From: Desulfocurvus sp.
Lineage (GTDB): Bacteria > Desulfobacterota > Desulfovibrionia > Desulfovibrionales > Desulfovibrionaceae
Assembly: GCF_023230885.1 (NCBI RefSeq)
Contig: NZ_JALNWM010000073.1
Coordinates: 1 to 14,062 of the forward strand
Reading direction: 5' to 3'
DNA: 14,062 bases
In this document: in pieces, positions 6,733-13,555 of the stretch
Position numbering within the stretch: the stretch's first letter is position 1
How the letters are laid out: each line of letters begins with the position of its first letter
The notes under the pieces: model-generated
The model's input: the letters and a program-made list of their open reading frames with translations, nothing else
The model's database searches: none
What the model was told of the DNA's origin: nothing
Position numbers and translations under genes: made by a program

Positions 6733-9019
6733 GGCCGCCCTCCCCGCCGGAAGCACCGGCCAGGGCCGCCAGAACGGCGTCCAGCACGGCCCCGGGGGCC
6801 ACGCGCTCCATGCACAGGGCCCGGCCCAGGGGGCAGACGGCCCGGGCGCAGCCCAGGCAGCCCGCGACCGGGGCGCGCAGCACCGCGTGCCCGGGGCCCC
6901 GGGGCGTCCAGCGCGCGGCCACCGTGGGGCCCATGACCGACACCGTGGGCCGCCCCAGGGCGGCGGCCAGGTGCAGCGGCCCCGAGTTGTTGCCCACGAA
7001 GACCGAGGCCCGGGCCAGCAGCGCCGCCAGCTCGGGCAGGGCAAGATCCGTGGCCGTCAGGACCGGCGGCGGAGCCCCGGCTCCGGCCAGGGCCCGCAGC
7101 ACGTCGGCCACCAGGGCCGCGTCGCCGGGCCCGCCCGCCAGGGCCACCCGGGCGGCGCCCCGCGCGGCCAGCCCGGCGGCCAGGGCCGCGAAAGCCGCCG
7201 CGCCCCAGCGCTGGGTGGGGTGCGTGGCTCCGGGGTGGATCACCACCAGTGCCTGGCCGGGCGCCACCCCGGCGCGCCCCAGGCGCTCGGCCACGGCCAG
7301 GGCCGCCGCCCCGGGCACCGCCAGGGCGGGTCCGGCGGGCGCGGCGGCCTCCGGACCGGCCAGGGTCCGGGCCAGGCGCGCGTACACGGCGGCGATGGGT
7401 TCGTCGTCCGGCCCGGGCAGGGCCTGGTCGTAGAGCGGCGCCCGCCCGGCCACGTCGTAGCCCGTGCAGGGCGCGCCCGTGGCCCGCGCGGCCAGGGCCG
7501 TGGCCAGGCGCCAGTCGAGGTTCAGGTCCAGCACGGCGCCAAGGCCCGCCCCGCGCAACGCGCGCGCCGCGCGCAGCAGCCCGGCGGCCCCGGGGCCGTG
7601 CCCGTGGATCCGGGCGACGTGGGGCGACAGGGCCAGCACGTCCAGGGCCGGGCCGCGCCCAAGCACCTCCACCCGCCGCCCGGCGCCTGCCAGCAGGGCC
7701 GGAACGTCCAGGGCCAGGGCCGCGTCGCCCAGGCGCGGCGGAGCCAGCAGCAGCACCGGCCCGGACCCGGGGGCCCGGCGCGCGCGCGGCGCCGCGCGCA
7801 GCAGCACCCCGCGCCCGGCCAGCCAGGCCGCCTTGGCCGCCCGGCGCATCCGGCCCCGGCGCGCGGCCAGCAGCCGGAAATATTCACCCTCCACGGCCCG
7901 GGCATGGGCCGCCAGGTCGAAACGGGCCACGGCCCGGGCGCGGTTGGCCGCGCCCATGCGCTGGCGCAGGGCCGCGTCGCGGGCCAGGGCCAGCAGCTGC
8001 CCGGCCAGGGCCTGGGCGTCGCCGGGCGGGGCCAGCAGGGCGTGCTCCGGCCCGGGCACGGCCTCGCGCACCTCGGGCAGGTCCGAAGCCACCACGGGCA
8101 GGCCCATGCTCATGGCCTCGATAAGCGCACGGCTGAAGCCCTCGCTGCGCGTGGGCAGGACCAGGGCGTCCAGGGCCGAATACAGGGCGCGCACCCCGGG
8201 CGTGAACGGCAGCACATGCACCCGTCCGGCCAGCCCCGGAGCCCCGGCCAGGGCGCGCACCCGGGCGGCGAACTCCGGCTCGGGCTCCTGGCGCCCGGCC
8301 AGCAGCAGCCGCACGGGCAGCCCCGGCGCGGCCTCCAGGGCCCGGGCCAGGGCCGCGAGGCACACGTCGTGGCCCTTGCGGGCGATGACGTTGCCCACCA
8401 GCCCGAAAAGGACCGCGTCCCGCTCCACGCCCAGCTCCGCGCGCAGGGCCGCGCGGGCTCCGGGGTCGGGCCGCAGGGCCGCGGTGTCCACGGCGTTGTG
8501 GACCACCGCCGCCCGGGCCTCGGCCCAGGGGCCCAGGGGCCGCACCCGCGCGTCGCGCACCGCCGCCGAAACGCACAGCAGCCGCGAGGCCAGCCCGGCC
8601 AGCAGGGCGTCGTACCAGGGCAGATCGCGCAGGGCCTCGCGCACATGCCAGACCATCGGCACCCCGGCCAGCCGTCCGGCCAGCCCGGCGTACAGGGCGG
8701 CCCGGGGCGTTCCCGCGTGGACCACGGCCACCTCCCGGCGGCGCAGCAGCCGCGCCAGGGCGCCCACGGCCCGCCAGGGCGCGGCGGACCACGGCGCACG
8801 CAGGGTGGGCAGGGCCGCCAGCCCGGTGTCCGTCCCGGCGGCCAGGAAATGCCCGTACAGCTCCCCGGGCCCGGGGAGCAGCGCCAGCGGGCGCACCAGC
8901 TCCGGGTCCAGGCTGCGGATCAGCTCGGCGGTACTGCGCTCGCCCCCGCCCATGAAATGGTCGTGGCCGAAGAGGTAGGCCACACGCAGGGGCGGCCCCG
9001 GGGCACGGCCCGGCCTCAC
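6722..9019 (-). CDS. Two-domain GT4-GT9 fusion glycosyltransferase
   Basis: One uninterrupted 765-residue reading frame encodes two complete glycosyltransferases. Residues 11-390 are a GT4 enzyme: LRVAYLFGHDHFMGGGERS (11-29), VGNVIARKGHDVCL (208-221) and the E-x7-E motif Glu293/Glu301 in EGFSRALIEAM. After an Arg/Ala-rich linker (about 385-418), residues 420-765 form a GT9 domain: LLLAPPRLGDAALALDVPAL (423-442), HPGATHPTQRWG (595-606), NNSGPLHLAAALG (677-689) and a terminal cysteine cluster (Cys721, 724, 729, 736, ending CMERV) seen in several heptosyltransferases. The GT9 site has Asn678 where Asp is usual. Start GTG 9019 forms GTGA with the previous stop and has GAGGG upstream. An in-frame ATG at 7849 (Met391) could start a separate GT9 protein of 375 residues. 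It would add two successive sugars if both halves are active. Confidence 0.9.
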   Translation of the reverse strand: MRPGRAPGPPLRVAYLFGHDHFMGGGERSTAELIRSLDPELVRPLALLPGPGELYGHFLAAGTDTGLAALPTLRAPWSAAPWRAVGALARLLRRREVAVVHAGTPRAALYAGLAGRLAGVPMVWHVREALRDLPWYDALLAGLASRLLCVSAAVRDARVRPLGPWAEARAAVVHNAVDTAALRPDPGARAALRAELGVERDAVLFGLVGNVIARKGHDVCLAALARALEAAPGLPVRLLLAGRQEPEPEFAARVRALAGAPGLAGRVHVLPFTPGVRALYSALDALVLPTRSEGFSRALIEAMSMGLPVVASDLPEVREAVPGPEHALLAPPGDAQALAGQLLALARDAALRQRMGAANRARAVARFDLAAHARAVEGEYFRLLAARRGRMRRAAKAAWLAGRGVLLRAAPRARRAPGSGPVLLLAPPRLGDAALALDVPALLAGAGRRVEVLGRGPALDVLALSPHVARIHGHGPGAAGLLRAARALRGAGLGAVLDLNLDWRLATALAARATGAPCTGYDVAGRAPLYDQALPGPDDEPIAAVYARLARTLAGPEAAAPAGPALAVPGAAALAVAERLGRAGVAPGQALVVIHPGATHPTQRWGAAAFAALAAGLAARGAARVALAGGPGDAALVADVLRALAGAGAPPPVLTATDLALPELAALLARASVFVGNNSGPLHLAAALGRPTVSVMGPTVAARWTPRGPGHAVLRAPVAGCLGCARAVCPLGRALCMERVAPGAVLDAVLAALAGASGGEGGHDA

Positions 9020-10218
9020 CGCGCGCCCTCGCCCGGCCGCCCGGCCGCCCGGGCCAGGACGGCCTCGTACTGCCCGGCCAGGGCGTCCCAGCGGTAAAGC
9101 GCCCGGGCCTTGGCCCGCCCGGCCATGCCCATGTCCTCGCGCCGCCCCGGATCGGCCAGCAGGTCGCACAGGGCCCGGGCCAGGGCCTCGGGCTCGCCGA
9201 TGGGCGCCAGAAGCCCGGTGCGCCCGTGGTCCACCACCTCGGCGATGGCCGGGTCGGCCACGGAAACCACGGCCCGGCCGCGAATCATGGCCTCGGCCAG
9301 CACGATGCCGAACGTCTCGTAGGTCGAATGGAAGGCGAAGAGGTCGGCGGCGTCCATGTACAGCGGCACGGCGGCGGCGGGCAAAAAGCCCGTGAAGCGC
9401 ACGGCCCCCTCGAGCCCCAGCTGCCGGACCAGGGCGCGCAGGGCTCCCGCCTGCGGGCCCGTGCCGCCCACGGCGAGCACCGTGCCGGGATGGCGGCGCA
9501 GGACCAGGGGCATGGCCCGCAGCAGAACGTCCACGCGCTTGACCGCGTCCAGCCGCTGCAAGGCGAAGATCAGCGCCCCGCCCTCGGGCACGCCCAGCTC
9601 CGCGCGCAGGGCCGTGGCGGCCCCGGGCGGGCTGGGCGGGGCCTCGTCCACGCCGTTGGCGATGATCACCCCGGCGTCGCCCCCGGGCCGGGGCCCGTAG
9701 ACCGCCCGGCGGCAGAATTCGGTGACGTGGGTCCGCCCGGCGCAGGCCCGGCCCACCAGCCGATGCCAGCGGCGCCACAGGGGGGGCACCCCCGGCCCGG
9801 GTACGTCGCGCCCCGTCAGGCTGAGCACCGTGGGCAGGCCCAGCAGGCGCTGGCCCACCCAGGCCGCAAGCCCCGTGGGCATGCAGTAGTGGACGTTGAG
9901 CACGTCGGGCCGGAACTCGCGGGCCGCGCGGGCCACGGCGCCCACGGCGGACAGGGAGAACGGCGGGATGGCCCCGCGCAGGGCCCGGTGCCCGGGGATA
10001 CGCATCAGGGTCAGCCGGTCGGCGTAGCGCCGCACGGCGAAATTCACCAGGGCGTCGTATTCGGGGTTGCCGTGGTCCGCCAGCAGCCCGGGGGGCAGGT
10101 GCGGAGTCAGCAGGAGCACGTCGTGACGCTCGGCCAGGCGGCGGAACACTTGCAGCAGCAGCAGTTCCGCCCCGCCGACCACGGGCAGGAAAGTGGGCGT
10201 GAGCACGAGGATGCGCAT
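9016..10218 (-). CDS. GT4 glycosyltransferase
   Basis: A 400-residue GT-B retaining glycosyltransferase, family GT4. The N-terminus is MRILVLTPTFLPVVGGAE, the usual first strand and Gly-rich acceptor loop. DVLNVHYCMPTGLAAW (105-120) and LTGRDVPGPG (134-143) follow. The donor site carries ALQRLDAVKRVDVLLRA (219-235), GGTGPQ (251-256) and the E-x7-E motif Glu301/Glu309 in ETFGIVLAEAM. Length is typical. Start ATG 10218 begins exactly at the conserved strand, but no good ribosome site precedes it; a small A+T-rich hairpin lies 13 bases upstream instead. It is preceded by a 56-base gap, the only non-overlapping junction inside the six-gene operon, and overlaps the fusion gene by GTGA. Sugar and linkage are not predictable. 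Confidence 0.92.
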   Translation of the reverse strand: MRILVLTPTFLPVVGGAELLLLQVFRRLAERHDVLLLTPHLPPGLLADHGNPEYDALVNFAVRRYADRLTLMRIPGHRALRGAIPPFSLSAVGAVARAAREFRPDVLNVHYCMPTGLAAWVGQRLLGLPTVLSLTGRDVPGPGVPPLWRRWHRLVGRACAGRTHVTEFCRRAVYGPRPGGDAGVIIANGVDEAPPSPPGAATALRAELGVPEGGALIFALQRLDAVKRVDVLLRAMPLVLRRHPGTVLAVGGTGPQAGALRALVRQLGLEGAVRFTGFLPAAAVPLYMDAADLFAFHSTYETFGIVLAEAMIRGRAVVSVADPAIAEVVDHGRTGLLAPIGEPEALARALCDLLADPGRREDMGMAGRAKARALYRWDALAGQYEAVLARAAGRPGEGAR

Positions 10219-10230
10219 GGTTCGGGCTGT

Positions 10231-10247
10231 CCAAAAATCCTTTTCGG
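10231..10247 (-). other. Small A+T-rich hairpin in the leader of the second GT4 gene
   Basis: The minus strand reads CCGAAAAGGATTTTTGG, which folds into a 7-pair stem (one G-U) with a 3-base GGA loop. It ends 12 bases before ATG 10218. It stands out in this G+C-rich region and sits where a ribosome site would be expected. It may influence translation or RNA cleavage, or be a chance sequence. Confidence 0.35.
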
Positions 10248-10274
10248 CCGCCCCGGATGGGGTTGCGGGTGACT

Positions 10275-11480
10275 TCAGCCGCCCCGGGCCGTCCGCTCCA
10301 GCAGCCGGACCAGCCCGCAGGCGTGCGCGTCGGGGGTGAATTGGCGTTCCACGCGCTCACGCCCCGCCGTGCCCATTACTTTTGCAAGTTCCGTGCTGAA
10401 AAGAACATCCCGCAACCGGTCGGCCAGGGCGCGGGCGTCCCCCGGGGGCACCAGCCAGCCCGTGACCCCGTGCTCCAGCCACTCGCCCACCGCCCCGCAA
10501 TCCGCGCCCACCACCGGCCGCCCGTGGGCCATGGCCTCGATGCCCGTCATGCAGAACGCCTCGGGCACCAGGGACGGCACCACCACCGCCGCCGCCCGGG
10601 AATACAGCGCGTCCAGGGCCGCGCGGTCCACCCAGCCGTGGAAGCGCACCCGCTCCGCCAGCCCCAGGTCGCGCGCCAAAGTCTTGACCCCTTGCAGGTC
10701 CGGGCCGTCCCCGGCCACGTCCAAGGTGGCCTCGGGCGGCAGCAGGGCCAGGGCCCGCAGCAGCACGCCCGGCCCCTTGCCCCAGTGGACCCGCCCGGCA
10801 TAGAGCGCCACGGGCCCCTGCCCGCCCGGGGCGGGCCCGGGCCGGGCGGGCGGGACGGTGCTGTGCGGCAGCACCGTGATCCGCCCGGGGTCGAAGCCGT
10901 TGTCCACGAGCAGCGCGCGGATGAAGGCGCTGGGGCAGGCCAGGGCCGCCCCCCGGCGATACAGGGCCAGGTTGGCCCGCAGGTGGGCCAGCAGGGGCAG
11001 GGCCACGCGCGGATCGCGCGAGGTGCAACGGTGGACCCAGGCCCGGCCCAGGCAGGCCCAGCCCAGGGCGTGGGGGCAGGGCTGCGGGCGGCCCGAGGCC
11101 GTGCCCCGGCGCAGGGTCTTGCCGCCCCCGGGGCAAAGGCAGTGGGTGTCGTGGACAAAGCGCACCAGGGGCGCGGCCCCGGCCAGCAGGCGCACCAGGC
11201 GGTGCTGCGTGGCGCCGTGCAGCAGGATCACGTCGGGGGCCTCCGCGCGCAGTGCCTCGCGCGCCCGGTCCAGGCTCCGGGCCAGGTCCGGGCAGCCGAT
11301 GTCCGTGACCCCCGGCGCCAGGTGGACCCGGGCCGCGGCCCCGGCGGGCGGAGCGCCCCCGCCGTGGGCGTGGAGCACGGCCGAAACATGGCCCAGGGCC
11401 GCCAGGCTGCGGATGGCCTCGTGCAGATAGACTTCGAGCCCGCCGCCGGACAGGCGCGGCGCCACATGCAGGATTCTCAC
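10275..11480 (-). CDS. GT4 glycosyltransferase with conserved cysteine cluster
   Basis: A 401-residue GT-B enzyme of family GT4. The N-terminus RILHVAPRLSGGGLEVYLHE (2-21) is the classic acceptor-side start. A mid-domain cysteine cluster follows HDTH: Cys114, Cys116, Cys135, Cys143 and Cys152, a pattern found in one group of GT4 enzymes that may be structural or metal-binding. The donor half has YAGRVHWGKGPGVLL (227-241), AGDGPDLQ (256-263) and the E-x7-E motif Glu307/Glu315 in EAFCMTGIEAM. GTG 11480 overlaps the GT2 stop as GTGA and follows a G-rich ribosome site (GGGGGG); the longer open frame upstream is antisense-type shadow coding and has no family similarity. Cotranscribed with the GT2 and fucosyltransferase genes. 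Specificity unknown. Confidence 0.92.
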   Translation of the reverse strand: MRILHVAPRLSGGGLEVYLHEAIRSLAALGHVSAVLHAHGGGAPPAGAAARVHLAPGVTDIGCPDLARSLDRAREALRAEAPDVILLHGATQHRLVRLLAGAAPLVRFVHDTHCLCPGGGKTLRRGTASGRPQPCPHALGWACLGRAWVHRCTSRDPRVALPLLAHLRANLALYRRGAALACPSAFIRALLVDNGFDPGRITVLPHSTVPPARPGPAPGGQGPVALYAGRVHWGKGPGVLLRALALLPPEATLDVAGDGPDLQGVKTLARDLGLAERVRFHGWVDRAALDALYSRAAAVVVPSLVPEAFCMTGIEAMAHGRPVVGADCGAVGEWLEHGVTGWLVPPGDARALADRLRDVLFSTELAKVMGTAGRERVERQFTPDAHACGLVRLLERTARGG

Positions 11481-12541
11481 GCCCGCCCCCCGGGCAGGGC
11501 CCGCCGGGCCGCGCGCGCGGCCCGGGCCAGCTCGGCCGGGGCCAGGAGCGACGGGTCCAGGATCACGGCCCGGGCCAGCAGCCGCGCCGCCAGCAGGGGC
11601 GCGCGGGCTCCGGCGGCCCCGGCCGCAAGGGCATGCAGCTTGCGCCCCGCAAGCCGCCCCACGGCCCCGGCCTCGGCCCGCGTGGAGCAGAACCGACGGC
11701 GCACCGCCCCCAGGGCCGCGAGCACCACCCGCGCGAAGCCCGCCAGCTCCCGGGCGTCGGCTCCCGGCGGGCGGCCCGGGGCCCCCGGCAGGGGCGGCAC
11801 CGCATTCCAGCGCAAAAGCTCCGGGGGCACCTCGCGCCCCAGCAGGCGCTCCAGGAAGCGCCCGCGCGCCCGCAGGTCCGCCGCGCGCTGCTCCGCGCCG
11901 CGCGCGCGAGAGGCCATGCCCGCGTGCTGGCGGTACTCCACCAGAGGCTCGGCGATGTTGGCCATGCGCGTGGTCCAGACCAGCCGCGTCCACAATTCCT
12001 GATCCTGGGCCACGGGCCAGGCCGGGTCGTAGCCGCTCACCGCGCGCAGCACCCCCGTGCGCACGGCCACCGCGGGGTGGGCGAAGGCGTGGCCGAAACC
12101 CACGGCCCAGGCGATGGCCGCGTGCCCCAGGGGCACGCGGTAGGTGCCCAGGGGCCGGCCCTCCCCGTCCGCCATGATCGCAAACCCGCCGCACACGCCC
12201 ACCTCGGGCCGGGCGTCCAGCAGGGCCATCTGCCGCGCGAAGCGCCCGGGCAGGGACAGGTCGTCGGCGTCGTGGCGCAGGATCACCGCGCCCCGGGCCA
12301 GCTCCAGGCCCCGGTTCAGGCTCACGGTCAGCCCCAGGTTGCGCGGGTTTCGCAGCACGCGCAGGCGCGGGTCGTCCGTCGCGGCCAGGATGGCCGGGCT
12401 GTCGTCGTCGCTGGCGTCGTCCACAACGATCAGCTCGAAATCCGCGAAATCCTGGGCCAGCACGCTCTCCAGGGACCGCGCCAGCCAGGGCGCGCCGTTG
12501 TGCACGGCGGTGAGCACCGTGGCCCGGGGCGCGCCGCTCAT
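11477..12541 (-). CDS. GT2-family glycosyltransferase
   Basis: A 354-residue inverting glycosyltransferase of family GT2 with a GT-A fold at the N-terminus (about residues 7-220). Seen in order: VLTAVHNGAPWLARSLESVL (9-28), the nucleotide-binding VVDDAS (39-44), NPRNLGLTVSLNRGLELARG (65-84), and the DxD-type metal motif DADD at 91-94, then the acceptor-site acidic segment AQDQELW (178-184) where ED is common. The C-terminal 130 residues are Ala/Arg/Leu-rich and without a recognisable domain. No membrane segments are evident, so it is cytosolic or peripheral. ATG 12541 forms an ATGA overlap with the upstream fucosyltransferase stop; the ribosome site is weak, which fits translational coupling. 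Donor sugar unknown. Confidence 0.92.
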   Translation of the reverse strand: MSGAPRATVLTAVHNGAPWLARSLESVLAQDFADFELIVVDDASDDDSPAILAATDDPRLRVLRNPRNLGLTVSLNRGLELARGAVILRHDADDLSLPGRFARQMALLDARPEVGVCGGFAIMADGEGRPLGTYRVPLGHAAIAWAVGFGHAFAHPAVAVRTGVLRAVSGYDPAWPVAQDQELWTRLVWTTRMANIAEPLVEYRQHAGMASRARGAEQRAADLRARGRFLERLLGREVPPELLRWNAVPPLPGAPGRPPGADARELAGFARVVLAALGAVRRRFCSTRAEAGAVGRLAGRKLHALAAGAAGARAPLLAARLLARAVILDPSLLAPAELARAARAARRALPGGRA

Positions 12542-13413
12542 GCCAGCACCCAGCCCGGGGGGAACAGGTCGTCCAGGCGCCGGGTGCGCATCCGCTCGGG
12601 GCCGAACCAGCGCGCCGGGGCCACCACCCGGCCCGGGGCCCCCAGCCACGCCGCCCACCAGCTGAAGGACGAATTGGCGATGGCCCGCGCGCGGCACAGG
12701 GAGAGCAGGCGCAGGTCCTCGTGGGCCGACAGCCCGCGCACCAGGGTGAAGGGCGCCCCCAGGTCCAGCCGGGCGGCCACCCAGTCGGGGTCGTCGGTGA
12801 AGACGAAGAATTCCGGGCGCTCCAGGCCCTCGGCGGCCAGGGCGGCGGCGCGGCGGTGGTACTCCGGGGGCAGGGCGCCGTGGGTGCGCGCGATATGCGG
12901 GTCGCTCACATAGTCGCCCCGGCGCACATGCACCCCCACCGAGGGCCCGGCGGACACCCGCGCGGCCAGCTCCGCCGCCCGGGGCCCCAGGGCGGGCAGG
13001 GTCAGCTCGGCGCGCACGGCCCCGGCCACGGGCTCGAAATAGCGCCCGGACTGCCAGTAGCCGTCAAGGTACACGTCGCCGCCCAGGCGGGCGAAGGCCG
13101 GGGCGTAGTGGAAATGGGGCTCGCGAAAACGCATGGGGCGCGCCCCGCGCGGGGCCAGGGCCGTGCGCAGCCGGGCCGCCAGGGCCCCGGCCCGCCCCCG
13201 GGCCCGGGGCGGAAAAGGCGCAAGATCCCCCGGCCCGGCCACGCGCCCGCGCACGGGATAGGCCCCCAGGGCGTAGCTCCGCCCGGCAGGGTCCGCCTCC
13301 AGGGCCGACAGGTCGAAGACCAGCTCGCCCCCGGTGCGCGCTGCAAGCGCGCGCCCGGCGGCGTACTGGAACATCTGGTTGCCCAGCCCGCCCATGAGCC
13401 TGACTGCGATCAT
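12538..13413 (-). CDS. GT11 alpha-1,2-fucosyltransferase-like protein
   Basis: A 291-residue enzyme of family GT11, which moves L-fucose from GDP-fucose to a glycan, typically in an alpha-1,2 link. Diagnostic stretches: the N-terminal MGGLGNQMFQYAAGRALA (7-24), the GDP-binding motif GVHVRRGDYV (160-169), FFVFTDDPDW (202-211), and the C-terminal ANSSFSWWAAWLG (246-258). Length matches the family (about 290). ATG 13413 has GGAGGGCC directly upstream. It is the first gene of the six-gene glycosyltransferase operon and overlaps the GT2 gene by 4 bases. It implies that the polymer carries fucose or a similar 6-deoxyhexose; the GDP-fucose synthesis genes (GDP-mannose dehydratase, fucose synthase) are not in this window. 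Confidence 0.94.
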   Translation of the reverse strand: MIAVRLMGGLGNQMFQYAAGRALAARTGGELVFDLSALEADPAGRSYALGAYPVRGRVAGPGDLAPFPPRARGRAGALAARLRTALAPRGARPMRFREPHFHYAPAFARLGGDVYLDGYWQSGRYFEPVAGAVRAELTLPALGPRAAELAARVSAGPSVGVHVRRGDYVSDPHIARTHGALPPEYHRRAAALAAEGLERPEFFVFTDDPDWVAARLDLGAPFTLVRGLSAHEDLRLLSLCRARAIANSSFSWWAAWLGAPGRVVAPARWFGPERMRTRRLDDLFPPGWVLA

Positions 13414-13437
13414 GGCCCTCCGCCAGGGCGGGCCCGG

Positions 13438-13473
13438 GGCCGGAACCGTTCCGGCCGGAGCCCGCCGGAACCG
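13438..13473. repeat. Dyad and direct repeats in the leader of the glycosyltransferase operon
   Basis: GGCCGGAAC (13438-13446), one central base, then GTTCCGGCC (13448-13456) forms a perfect 9-1-9 inverted repeat. The 10-base word GCCGGAACCG occurs at 13439 and again at 13464, a 25-base period, close to two and a half helical turns. The cluster ends 24 bases before the fucosyltransferase start (13413) and lies just downstream of a possible -10 box. It could be an operator or a leader hairpin. Confidence 0.5.
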
Positions 13474-13479
13474 ATACTA
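13474..13479 (-). promoter_or_regulatory. Possible -10 box upstream of the glycosyltransferase operon
   Basis: The minus strand reads TAGTAT, two mismatches from TATAAT, in an otherwise G+C-rich gap, about 60 bases before ATG 13413. No convincing -35 box lies 17 bases upstream, and no GG-N10-GC sigma-54 match was found in this gap. A transcript start near 13467 would place the repeats at 13438-13473 around +1 to +30. Confidence 0.3.
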
Positions 13480-13526
13480 CCCCACCCCGCTCCCGGAGGC
13501 CACACCCCGCAGGCGCCGCGGCCCGG

Positions 13527-13555
13527 AAAAGAACCCGGCCGCGCGCCGCCCCGGG
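13527..13555 (-). terminator. Putative intrinsic terminator of the chemotaxis receptor gene
   Basis: Directly after the TAG at 13558-13556, the minus strand carries CCCGG (13555-13551), a 12-base G+C loop, CCGGG (13538-13534), then TTCTTTT (13533-13527). A competing, stronger hairpin pairs CGCGGCC with GGCCGCG (within 13512-13550) around the T-run as its loop. Either structure would separate the receptor gene from the glycosyltransferase operon. Confidence 0.5.

Noticed and set aside
7801..7890. Two separate genes (GT4 and GT9) instead of a fusion
   Set aside because: No stop codon separates the halves and the residue count is continuous; a separate internal start at 7849 remains possible but is not needed.
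6539..9097. Plus-strand open frame of 852 codons opposite the GT4-GT9 fusion
   Set aside because: Mirror frame of a real coding region, dominated by Gly/Gln/Arg/Pro repeats that come from complementary codons; not a repeat protein.
9020..10360. Upstream extension of the fusion gene's frame to 10360
   Set aside because: The extension is out-of-frame reading of the preceding GT4 gene. The GTG at 9019, in GTGA overlap and just before the conserved LRVAYLFG strand, is the supported start.
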